Positions 32,548-40,420 of a stretch of 64,000 nucleotides of DNA are shown here, one piece after another. The notes below the pieces were generated by a model. The model had not been told where the DNA came from, made no database searches, and worked only from the letters and a program-made list of their open reading frames with translations. Within the stretch, counting starts at the first letter, position 1. The number at the start of each line of letters is the position of its first letter. Source of the DNA: CAYZJV01 sp964478945 (GTDB taxonomy: Bacteria; Spirochaetota; Spirochaetia; Sphaerochaetales; Sphaerochaetaceae); assembly GCA_964478945.1 (NCBI GenBank), contig CAYZJV010000003.1:25776-89775 (forward strand), written 5' to 3'. The translations under genes were made by a program, and so were the position numbers.

Positions 32548-33881
32548 TCCGATTGGTGGATACCGACAGGAACCGGTGAAGCGCCAGATCTCTCCAACCG
32601 TACAAGGATCCGTTCGCCCCGACGTACGGTTGGGGGAACACCGGCGACCTTGATCCTCAAATAATTTTCCGTAAGTCCAGTCCACATCCCGTCATGCAGT
32701 TCCTCCAGGATCATTTCGAAGGTGTGCCCGATCTGTCGTTCCATATACCTTCGGTGATGGACCGCAGACAATCTTCGCAAACGGGTGGCCCTTTCATCCC
32801 TCACATATTCGGGAACTTTATCCTTTGCATCGAAGAGCGCGGTCTGTGGTCGGGGAGAAAAGGGAAACACATGCAATTGGCTCACATCCATCTCCTTGAG
32901 GAAATCCACGGTCTTCTCGAACTCCGCATCATCCTCACCCGGCAACCCGGTGATGATGTCGGCTGCGATGAAGGGATCGGACTTCACCCTTCTCAGGTGC
33001 TCCACGGCATCCTTGAGACGATCCACAGGATAATGGCGATCGACCCTATCGAGCACCTTTTGGGATGCCGATTGGATCGGAATATGAAAATGGGGTTGTA
33101 TCCTGGGGTCGGCGAACACCGCGACCAACTCTTCGTTAAGCTTGTCCGGTTCCAAGGAACTGAGGCGAATCCTCATGCCCGAACCAAGATGATCCAAAAG
33201 AGCCGCAAGCAGCGCCTTCAGATCGGCATCCCCACTTCTGTAGGCGCTTATGTTCACTCCGGTGAGTACGATCTCCCCATACCCGTCCCTCTCAAGGGCC
33301 TTGGCACGGGTGAGCACCTCATCCATGGCCAGGCTCATCGCCTTTCCCCTTGCGATTGCGACCCGACAATAGGCACAGGTGTTGTCGCATCCGTCCTGTA
33401 TCTTGAGGAACGCCCTACTATGGAATGAGAATGTGGCCGCATCATAATCGAACGGCGAACCGACATGGTCATCCCCAGACGAAGGAATATGGTCGACATA
33501 GTGTCGTACCGCATCGTACAAGTCGATATCGGCCAATGTGGTGTGGGCGAGCACGTTGGGCAAATTGAGTAGCGAAGGTTTGTCGTCGAGCGACACGACC
33601 ACCACCCTCGGAGACAACTCTTCCAGCAACTGTCGCTCCATCTGGGCATAGCAGCCTGTGACCAACACCACCGGGTGTTGCGGTTCGTTGGCATATTTGC
33701 GTATCATGCGACGGGCCTTTTGTTCGGCCTTGCCCGTTACCGTGCAGGTGTTCACGATGCACAGATCGGCGACGCAATCGGGTTTCACCACCTCGAATCC
33801 TTCCCGTGAGAACGCATCGGCGATGGCCTCGCTTTCGCACTGGTTCAACTTACAGCCCAAAGTGAATAGCAAAACTCTCAT
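32532..33881 (-). CDS. mtaB: tRNA t6A37 methylthiotransferase MtaB
   Basis: Radical-SAM enzyme of 449 residues that methylthiolates t6A37 of tRNA. The N-terminal UPF0004 cluster has its three cysteines (GCKLNQCES, NTCTVTG, VTGCYAQ), the radical-SAM cluster reads CDNTCAYC (about residue 167), and a TRAM-like C-terminal region closes the protein. The MRVLLFTLGCKLNQ start and ADIITGLPGE are characteristic of MtaB rather than MiaB or RimO. The ATG overlaps the tyrA stop by four bases. Confidence 0.94.
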   Translation of the reverse strand: MRVLLFTLGCKLNQCESEAIADAFSREGFEVVKPDCVADLCIVNTCTVTGKAEQKARRMIRKYANEPQHPVVLVTGCYAQMERQLLEELSPRVVVVSLDDKPSLLNLPNVLAHTTLADIDLYDAVRHYVDHIPSSGDDHVGSPFDYDAATFSFHSRAFLKIQDGCDNTCAYCRVAIARGKAMSLAMDEVLTRAKALERDGYGEIVLTGVNISAYRSGDADLKALLAALLDHLGSGMRIRLSSLEPDKLNEELVAVFADPRIQPHFHIPIQSASQKVLDRVDRHYPVDRLKDAVEHLRRVKSDPFIAADIITGLPGEDDAEFEKTVDFLKEMDVSQLHVFPFSPRPQTALFDAKDKVPEYVRDERATRLRRLSAVHHRRYMERQIGHTFEMILEELHDGMWTGLTENYLRIKVAGVPPTVRRGERILVRLERSGASPVPVGIHQSDHTPE

Positions 33882-34633
33882 GTACGGGGCAACTCCGAAT
33901 AATCTGTATCATGTTCATCAAGCACGTGCAATACGGCATCCAGCGCATCATTCAAGCGGACCCTCATATCATGGGCATAGGGATTGTACCTTTGCAGGTC
34001 ATAGAAGAGCTGGATCGGATCATTGCACGTCTGTTCCACAATCGACATAAGGTTCCTGTAGCCCAACGTGGCCAGTTCGGTCGGAGCCAGATGCAATTCG
34101 TCGAGCACCCTTCCCACAAAGTGGGTCACTCCCTGGGAATAGGCAGCCTCACGATCATGTTGGTGACAATCCATATCCAGTACCTTCAATCCCATCTCGC
34201 GAAATACCCGTCTCCATTGTGTTTCCTGCTCCCCGCTACAGCGGACAGCCGAATACACAAGGGGAAGATTCTGCACACCATGCTTGCCCGAATCGGGACC
34301 GAACATGGGGTGTGTGGCCAATATCTGCACATCGGGGGGCAGTAGATTCAACATCACCTGCACCGGGTAGACCTTCACCGAACAGGTGTCCATGACCACC
34401 GTACCGGGTTTCAACAGTGGCACTATGGAGGAGAGGACATCCTTGAACGAGGAAATGGAGACACAAAGCACAATCGTATCGCAGAGGAACAACTCCTCCT
34501 TCGAGACGATCGAGACTCCCTCGATCCCATGGTTGAGGGGAGTTCTGTTGTATCCCTTCACCGTCACCTGTTTGGCAAGCTCGGTGGCCCAGAATTTTCC
34601 GAACCGACCCAACCCGTATACTCCGACTTCCAT
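33878..34633 (-). CDS. tyrA: Prephenate/arogenate dehydrogenase
   Basis: NAD(P)-dependent dehydrogenase of 251 residues for tyrosine synthesis. The Rossmann start VGVYGLGRFGKFW, the VVMDTCSVKVYP turn, the ATHPMFGPDSG block (about residue 105) and the AAYSQGVTHFVGR segment match the TyrA core; no ACT or chorismate mutase domain is attached. The ATG at 34633 has no Shine-Dalgarno, and an extended -10 (TG then TAGGAT) sits six bases before it, so the mRNA may be leaderless. It runs into mtaB with a four-base overlap. Confidence 0.88.
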   Translation of the reverse strand: MEVGVYGLGRFGKFWATELAKQVTVKGYNRTPLNHGIEGVSIVSKEELFLCDTIVLCVSISSFKDVLSSIVPLLKPGTVVMDTCSVKVYPVQVMLNLLPPDVQILATHPMFGPDSGKHGVQNLPLVYSAVRCSGEQETQWRRVFREMGLKVLDMDCHQHDREAAYSQGVTHFVGRVLDELHLAPTELATLGYRNLMSIVEQTCNDPIQLFYDLQRYNPYAHDMRVRLNDALDAVLHVLDEHDTDYSELPRT

Positions 34634-34639
34634 GGACGC

Positions 34640-34648
34640 ATCCTACCA
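34640..34648 (-). promoter_or_regulatory. Predicted extended -10 of tyrA-mtaB
   Basis: On the minus strand TGG followed by TAGGAT ends six bases before the tyrA ATG. A weak TTGTAT lies about 18 bases further upstream. Confidence 0.45.
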
Positions 34649-34672
34649 CATAGTGGCGTGGCCATACAATCT

Positions 34673-34706
34673 CAACGATTGTCACACCATGGGTATTCAA
34701 TCGTTG
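34673..34706. promoter_or_regulatory. Operator-like inverted repeat between tyrA and pta
   Basis: CAACGATTG (34673-34681) and its exact complement CAATCGTTG (34698-34706) flank a 16-base spacer. The right arm overlaps the pta -35 region. Confidence 0.5.
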
Positions 34707-34715
34707 TGGAGGTTG

Positions 34716-34724
34716 TGGTATCCT
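34716..34724 (+). promoter_or_regulatory. Predicted extended -10 of pta
   Basis: TG-G-TATCCT at 34716-34724, with only a weak -35 (TTCAAT region near 34697). CAGGAG and the ATG at 34761 follow. Confidence 0.5.
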
Positions 34725-34760
34725 AAGGAAGAAACCCATATACCAAATCAGGAGTCAATC

Positions 34761-35759
34761 ATGACATTTGCAAAAGACATGAAAGCCAAAGCCGAACGGT
34801 TGCAGAAGCGACTCGTATTGCCCGAAGGAACCGAACCGAGAACCGTGGCTGCGGCGCGTAGGATCGTTGATGAAAAATTGGCCTCGTCGGTCACTTTGAT
34901 CGGAGAGCCGAGTCAGGTGAAGAAGACCGCGATCTCGGCGGGAGTCTCACTGGAAGGAATCACCGTCATCGACCCGGTGGCGTCCGGAATGAGGAAGCAG
35001 TATGCAACCGAGTATTTCCAACTCAGGAAGCACAAGGGAATGAGCGAGGATGAAGCCTACGATCTGATCGCCAACGAATTGCGGTATGGAGCGATGATGG
35101 TCCGCTTGGGAGATGCCGATGCCATGGTGGCAGGAGCTGAAAACACCACAGGCAATGTCCTTCTTGCCTCTTTCCAGATCATCAAGACAAAACCGGGTAT
35201 CAAGAGTGCCTCGAGTTGTTTCGTGATGGCCACCGACAAGACCGGTTTGGGCGCGAACGGATCCTTCATCTTCAGCGATTGCGCCACCATTCCCGAGCCT
35301 ACCGCAGAACAGTTGGCCGAAATTGCCGAAGCTTCGGCCGAGTCCTGCAAAACCTATTTGGGTGTGGAACCCATCGTGGCACTGCTCTCCTATTCCACCA
35401 AAGGCTCGGCGAAGGGACCTCTGGTGGACAAGGTCACCAGTGCGTTGGAACTGTTGAAGGCCAAACGACCCGACATCCTCGCCGATGGAGAACTCCAACT
35501 CGACGCGGCGATCATCGAATCGGTGGGAAGCAGCAAGGCTCCCGGCTCTCCCGTTGCGGGAAAGGCCAATGTATTGATCTTCCCCGACCTCCAGGCGGGA
35601 AACATCGGCTACAAGCTCGTACAACGTCTTGCAGGTGCACAAGCCTATGGACCGATTTTGCAGGGATTCGCCAAACCTGTGAGCGACCTCTCACGCGGAT
35701 GCAGCATCGAGGACATCGTGGTCACCAGTGCGATCACCCTTGCCCAAGCCGGGAACTGA
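34761..35759 (+). CDS. pta: Phosphate acetyltransferase
   Basis: Protein of 332 residues that interconverts acetyl-CoA and acetyl phosphate, the short Pta form without an N-terminal DRTGG domain. LVLPEGTEPRTVAAARRI, the DADAMVAGAENTT block, GANGSFIFSDCA and the C-terminal RLAGAQAYGPILQGFAKPV match the family. The ATG at 34761 has CAGGAG with good spacing; the open frame continues far upstream but would overlap tyrA on the other strand. No acetate kinase gene is adjacent. A strong hairpin follows. Confidence 0.96.
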   Translation: MTFAKDMKAKAERLQKRLVLPEGTEPRTVAAARRIVDEKLASSVTLIGEPSQVKKTAISAGVSLEGITVIDPVASGMRKQYATEYFQLRKHKGMSEDEAYDLIANELRYGAMMVRLGDADAMVAGAENTTGNVLLASFQIIKTKPGIKSASSCFVMATDKTGLGANGSFIFSDCATIPEPTAEQLAEIAEASAESCKTYLGVEPIVALLSYSTKGSAKGPLVDKVTSALELLKAKRPDILADGELQLDAAIIESVGSSKAPGSPVAGKANVLIFPDLQAGNIGYKLVQRLAGAQAYGPILQGFAKPVSDLSRGCSIEDIVVTSAITLAQAGN

Positions 35760-35772
35760 ACCTACATTTGCA

Positions 35773-35803
35773 TGCAAGGACATCCTTACCGGATGTCCTT
35801 GCA
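35773..35803 (+). terminator. Strong hairpin after pta
   Basis: A perfect 13-base stem (TGCAAGGACATCC and its complement) closes a five-base loop, 14 bases after the pta stop. No T-run follows, so it may protect the 3' end or terminate with Rho rather than act as a classic terminator. Confidence 0.6.
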
Positions 35804-35845
35804 TAAACCACGATACTCATCTACAGTCCAAGTCAATGAACAGTA

Positions 35846-35870
35846 CGCACCACAATCCTATCGTGGTGCG
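35846..35870. repeat. Inverted repeat upstream of the MATE gene
   Basis: CGCACCAC (35846-35853) and GTGGTGCG (35863-35870) form perfect eight-base arms around nine bases. It could be a second pta terminator (ATCTTTC follows) or an operator for the efflux gene. Confidence 0.45.
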
Positions 35871-35903
35871 CATCTTTCAATATCACAGCGGAAGGTACGG
35901 TAG

Positions 35904-37307
35904 ATGGGTTCCCGTTCACACATTTCATTGATCGATTCCCAACGTTCTCCTGCAAGAACGATTTGGATGCTTGCCTGGCCCGTCATACTCGACCAAAGTT
36001 TCCAAACGATGGTCCAATACGTAGACTCGGCCATGGTCGGTTCGCTCGGAGCGGTAGCCACGGCTGCAGTTGCCGCCAATAGTTCGACCATTTGGCTGGT
36101 GAACGGGATGATGTATGCCTTCGGGGCGGCATTCGCCGTACTCGCAGCCCGACAAATCGGTGCCGGACAGAAGGAGGAGGTCCACCATACGGTTCGTCAG
36201 TCCCTGCTGGCAGTCCTGGGGTTCGCCGTCGTCGTCACCTCCGTGATGCGCAGCATCGCCTACGAACTCCCCATCTGGATAGGAGTAGAGGATCGGGTCG
36301 CTCCCCTTGCTGGGACCTATATGGGAATCATCTCGCTCGCCTACCCGTTCATGATCCTCTTCATGTTCATGGCCAATTTGATCCGAAGCAGCGGTGACAC
36401 CAGAACCCCCTTGATCAGCAATATCGTCACCAACATCACGAATGTGGTCGGAAACTTCCTGTTGATCTTCCCCACCCGGAATATTGATGTGTTCGGAACT
36501 TCCTTTACCATGCCTGGTGCCGGTCTTGGTGTGATGGGAGCTGCGATCGCGACCGCCGGGGCAACCATGATGAGCGCATTGATCCTGTTTGGAGTATTGG
36601 TGTTCAAAGAATCTCCTCTCAAGACGAAATTCCGTGGTGTTTCCTGGAAAGTCGACTGGAAGGTCATGCGACAGGTATTCAGGTTGGGGACCCCTCTCGC
36701 ACTTGAACGGGCCACACTTTCGATCGGTCAGATCGTACTGACCATTCTGGTTACCCGTATCGGTACTGTTTCACTCGCTGCGCACCATCTTGCGATTACA
36801 GCCGAATCGATCACCTATATGCCGGTAAGCGGATTTTCCATGGCTGCCACCACTTCGGTCGCACAATCGCTGGGAGCGAGAAAAAAGGAAATGGCGATCG
36901 ACTATGCACAACGGTGCCTCCGTTGGGGAATCATGCTCATGAGTGGTACCGGTGTCCTCATGTTCATATTTTCGAGGCAATTGATGGGCTTCTTCACACC
37001 CGACATGGCTGTCATTGCCCTCGGATCGAAGGTATTGCGGATTGAAGCCTTTGCCCAACCCTTCTTCGCGATGAGTATTGTGATAGGCGGAATATTGCGA
37101 GGTGGTGGCGATACGAAATGGCCTTTCATCAACTCTTTGATCGGCATGTGGCTGGTCAGACTGGTGCCCGCTTCCATCCTTATCCTCGGTTTCGGGATCG
37201 GGCTCGAAGCGGCATGGGGATGCATGGTCGCCGACTTGGTGGTACGGGGACTGCTCAATTACCGCAGGTACAGGATGGGAACCTATTTGGATGCATGGAG
37301 GGATTGA
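35904..37307 (+). CDS. MATE-family efflux transporter
   Basis: Membrane protein of 467 residues with about twelve spans in two halves, the NorM/DinF-type MATE architecture. The N-terminal AWPVILDQSFQTMVQYVDSAMVG stretch, the QIGAGQ turn after the second span and the GTVSLAAHHLAI segment in the second half are typical. Such pumps export cationic drugs using sodium or proton gradients. GGAAGG lies eight bases before the ATG at 35904. Its last 25 bases overlap the convergent rsmA. Confidence 0.9.
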   Translation: MGSRSHISLIDSQRSPARTIWMLAWPVILDQSFQTMVQYVDSAMVGSLGAVATAAVAANSSTIWLVNGMMYAFGAAFAVLAARQIGAGQKEEVHHTVRQSLLAVLGFAVVVTSVMRSIAYELPIWIGVEDRVAPLAGTYMGIISLAYPFMILFMFMANLIRSSGDTRTPLISNIVTNITNVVGNFLLIFPTRNIDVFGTSFTMPGAGLGVMGAAIATAGATMMSALILFGVLVFKESPLKTKFRGVSWKVDWKVMRQVFRLGTPLALERATLSIGQIVLTILVTRIGTVSLAAHHLAITAESITYMPVSGFSMAATTSVAQSLGARKKEMAIDYAQRCLRWGIMLMSGTGVLMFIFSRQLMGFFTPDMAVIALGSKVLRIEAFAQPFFAMSIVIGGILRGGGDTKWPFINSLIGMWLVRLVPASILILGFGIGLEAAWGCMVADLVVRGLLNYRRYRMGTYLDAWRD

Positions 37308-38173
37308 TGTCCCTGCAGCATCTCTGCCAATCTGGCGAGCGAGGGGATGTCAAGATTCTCAGCCCGCTCGTGTTCTACGATATTCGCATCGGAAAGTGCA
37401 TCCAACACCGCTTCCTTGCCTACGATCGCGCCTATCTTTCCCCGCAACAGATTGTTCCTTACTGTTTTCCGTCTTTGGGTGAACAGGTCGGACGTCATCT
37501 GTAGAAACACCTGCCTCTGTTCCACTGGGATAAGGGGCTTTACCCGCTTCTCCAATCCCACCACCACCGAATCGACGTTCGGTGGGGGGAAGAACGAACC
37601 AGGTTTTATGGTGAAGGCGACTGAAACCTCATAATCAATTTGTGCGAGTATGGAGAGGGTGGACCACTGTTTTGAACCGGCGTTGGCTTCCAAGCGTTCT
37701 CCAACCTCCTTCTGCAAAGTATAGACCATGCGCCGTGGAAGACATTGTTGTTCCAGAAAGCGCCCTATGCAGATCGATCCCACATTGTAGGGAAGATTCC
37801 CGCAGATCACCTGGGGTGCCCCCTCGTTCGCATAGACGGGAACCCAAGTCTTCAGCACATCCCCCTCCACCAGATTGAAGGAATTTTCACCAACGAAGGC
37901 TTCGTTGCGTAGTATGGAGCAGAACCCATGGTCGATTTCGAATGCGGTGAGGTGTACCCCTTCGGAGAGGATGAGGGTGGTCAATGCACCGATGCCGGGA
38001 CCGATTTCCCATACCGATTCGGATCCTTCCAGATGCATCTCATCGACGATCCTTCGTCGAGTCGATGCGGACAACAGGAAGTTCTGTCCGAACTTTTTCG
38101 ACATCGCATAGCCGTGACGCTCGAGCAGAGCGATGATCGCATTGACCGAATCGTAGGGAAAATCCCATATCAT
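37283..38173 (-). CDS. rsmA: 16S rRNA dimethyladenosine transferase
   Basis: Protein of 296 residues that dimethylates two adjacent adenines near the 3' end of 16S rRNA. SKKFGQNFLL, the SAM-binding EIGPGIGALT, ICGNLPYNVGS (motif IV) and the FFPPPNVDSVVV block are all present. I start at the ATG at 38173, preceded by AAAGGAG; a frame open to 38212 would add 13 unrelated residues. Its first 134 bases are also read, in another frame, as the tail of comEC. Confidence 0.95.
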   Translation of the reverse strand: MIWDFPYDSVNAIIALLERHGYAMSKKFGQNFLLSASTRRRIVDEMHLEGSESVWEIGPGIGALTTLILSEGVHLTAFEIDHGFCSILRNEAFVGENSFNLVEGDVLKTWVPVYANEGAPQVICGNLPYNVGSICIGRFLEQQCLPRRMVYTLQKEVGERLEANAGSKQWSTLSILAQIDYEVSVAFTIKPGSFFPPPNVDSVVVGLEKRVKPLIPVEQRQVFLQMTSDLFTQRRKTVRNNLLRGKIGAIVGKEAVLDALSDANIVEHERAENLDIPSLARLAEMLQGHQSLHASK

Positions 38174-39608
38174 GTCTTTTGAAACTCCTTTTCCGTTCGA
38201 TTCGCCCAGCATACTTGAGAATTCCGAGTACAGTCAACAACACCACTACGAGAGTCATACAGGCGCTACCAGTGTTGGCGTTCGGATGGGAAAGGGTCCA
38301 TTCGCTTCCCCACTCCACCAATCGTTCGAACCATCCTGAGCAGAACTTCATCAAATATGCCACCGGGTACCAAGGACAGACCAACCATACAAGCGCACAA
38401 AGAAGTATGGCAAGTGCGACCGGTGCGAGTATCGGACCAATGCACATCCCTACGGGGTACCATGATCCGAAGGTCGCGAAAGTGAACGGAGCGGTGGCCA
38501 ATGATGCCCCCAATGATACGGAAATCACCAGCGCGATGGATTTCGGCATGATGAGCGAAAATAGCGAGGCGATCGTTGGAGCGAAAAAAAAGATGCCAGA
38601 CAAGGCCATATAGGAGAGTATGGAACCGGTTGAGAACAGTGTATGGCCAAACAACCATGTATGGGCCATCATTACATACGCCATACAGTGGCGTAGTGGA
38701 ATCCTCGTACACAATGGTCCGAGTATCGTCATCAACAGGGCACGCAACAGGGAGGGTCTGTTGCCCACCACCGCCACGTAGATGATTGCCACAGGTAGTG
38801 TGATCCATGGGATGCGATGCGTTCGTAACAGAGGCCCCAACAGGATCGCAAGCAAGGCTATGACGGCATGCAGATGCATTCCCGAGAGGGCCAGCACATG
38901 GGCGCATCCACTGAGTGTGGTGTGCTCCCGTATTTCCGAGTCGGGTCCGCTTCTTCCGATGAGCAATGCACCGCAGATGCTTGACTGCTCCGGGGGCAGC
39001 TGATCGAGACGTGAGGTCACCCAATCCAATATGGTTTTCCTCAATTGTTGGTATGCGTTTCGCATTCCACCCTTCTTTCCTGCGATTGCGAGGGAATCGG
39101 CAAGGAACAGCATTCGGCCATCAAATTCCTTCAAAGAACCAAACACTCGTATCGTTTCTCCGAATAGGACGGTTACATCCGAATCCACGACCACAAGGAG
39201 CACCCCTTTGGCCTGGCCCAGATCACCATGGCGATTTTCCGCATATGAGATCGACAGCTCGACCACGAGATTGCCCTTATCGCTCCTGCTTGAATCGAAG
39301 CGGGCCTCACCTTCCAACAAGGTGATGTCGTGAGGTGGAAACGGGAAATGAACCGACACGTTTTCGTTGAGACGAATGATGCGTAGCCACGTGAGTATGA
39401 AGATGATGAGCAGCATCAGCAATCGGGCGGTGAACAAGAAATCGGTGGAGGTGGAGAGTACGATCGCAAGTGAACAGAGGAGCATCCCGATGATCATTAC
39501 GATCAGGGGGAGCCCATATACCTGTTGCGGAAAGAACGCTCCCCCAATCAGAATGCCATATGATATGCAGAGGGGAAGATGTAGGAATATTCGGTGAAGC
39601 GGGACCAC
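38040..39608 (-). CDS. ComEC/Rec2-type competence membrane protein without MBL domain
   Basis: Polytopic protein of 522 residues. The N-terminal region has several spans and a soluble OB-like part (about 95-190), then the competence domain, marked by ALLIGRSG and the HVLALSGMHLHAV block (about residue 240), with roughly seven more spans. It lacks the C-terminal metallo-beta-lactamase nuclease domain of long ComEC proteins. It starts with GTG at 39608 behind a weak ribosome site. The last 44 or so residues lie out of frame inside rsmA and look non-native, so the original stop may have been lost. It probably imports DNA strands or is a relic. Confidence 0.82.
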   Translation of the reverse strand: MVPLHRIFLHLPLCISYGILIGGAFFPQQVYGLPLIVMIIGMLLCSLAIVLSTSTDFLFTARLLMLLIIFILTWLRIIRLNENVSVHFPFPPHDITLLEGEARFDSSRSDKGNLVVELSISYAENRHGDLGQAKGVLLVVVDSDVTVLFGETIRVFGSLKEFDGRMLFLADSLAIAGKKGGMRNAYQQLRKTILDWVTSRLDQLPPEQSSICGALLIGRSGPDSEIREHTTLSGCAHVLALSGMHLHAVIALLAILLGPLLRTHRIPWITLPVAIIYVAVVGNRPSLLRALLMTILGPLCTRIPLRHCMAYVMMAHTWLFGHTLFSTGSILSYMALSGIFFFAPTIASLFSLIMPKSIALVISVSLGASLATAPFTFATFGSWYPVGMCIGPILAPVALAILLCALVWLVCPWYPVAYLMKFCSGWFERLVEWGSEWTLSHPNANTGSACMTLVVVLLTVLGILKYAGRIERKRSFKRHDMGFSLRFGQCDHRSARASRLCDVEKVRTELPVVRIDSTKDRR

Positions 39609-39626
39609 ATATCCATTACCCGTTTA

Positions 39627-40412
39627 TCATCGATTCCGCTTCGATATCATCACCATGAATGCGAGCAGAGGGAGATCGAGTTCCTGTCGCATCGCGAGTT
39701 TGACCAATCGCGCGCCCAGCACATCGGCTTCCTTGCCAACTTGATTCTCCTCCAACACCCTCAGATGCATGGTATACAATTTCTTGCTTTGCAAACGCAT
39801 GTGTTGCATAAGGAGTTCGGTCAGCATATGCTCGAGCTCCACAGGCAATTCCTCCTGTGGAGAAAATTGCGGCAATTGCCGATCATCGACATTCGCCAAT
39901 CTATCGGCAAGTTCAAGTGTATCGAAATGGGCACAGGTGTCGATGTATTCCTCATAATACGCAATACTTTCTTCAATGGCGAAATCGCAACGTGAGGCAT
40001 TCTGTTTCAGTTCCAGCCTCCGCTTCATCGCCATCTCTCCCTTCTTGTCCCTTTTGGAAAGAAAAATCGCCGTACCAATCGCAGCTCCCGAAGCAAGAAC
40101 GAGTTCGTCCACCATTGGTATGGGATCGCGTATTGCAAGTGAGAAAAAGAAATAGATAAGAAGGAACATCGCAGCCGACAACAGCAGTCTGGGAAGGTAT
40201 CGTGCATCCTGAATCCACCTGTCCACTCCCCTGTCAATCTGTGAATAGAGGGTGAACAACGCATCGTCCTTCTCATGGGCGGTGAGGCCTGTGGAGGCAT
40301 GCCATTTGATCTCTTCATCCTCATCCCAAGCAACGGCGGTTTTGGGATCGACGAATGGGGTGAGATACAGGGGATTTCCCTTTCCCGGTCGAATGATGAA
40401 ACAAGCTTTCAT
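39627..40412 (-). CDS. Hypothetical membrane protein with two central spans
   Basis: Protein of 261 residues that I do not recognise. A soluble N-terminus (to about 70) precedes two close hydrophobic segments (about 73-95 and 104-120) joined by a short acidic turn, forming a hairpin; the C-terminal 140 residues are helical and charged with many Leu and Met, suggesting a coiled coil in the cytoplasm. It lies eight bases after pgm and 18 before comEC on the same strand, so it is part of the gph-pgm-comEC-rsmA run. AGGATC precedes the ATG. Confidence 0.75.
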   Translation of the reverse strand: MKACFIIRPGKGNPLYLTPFVDPKTAVAWDEDEEIKWHASTGLTAHEKDDALFTLYSQIDRGVDRWIQDARYLPRLLLSAAMFLLIYFFFSLAIRDPIPMVDELVLASGAAIGTAIFLSKRDKKGEMAMKRRLELKQNASRCDFAIEESIAYYEEYIDTCAHFDTLELADRLANVDDRQLPQFSPQEELPVELEHMLTELLMQHMRLQSKKLYTMHLRVLEENQVGKEADVLGARLVKLAMRQELDLPLLAFMVMISKRNR

Positions 40413-40420
40413 GACTGATC

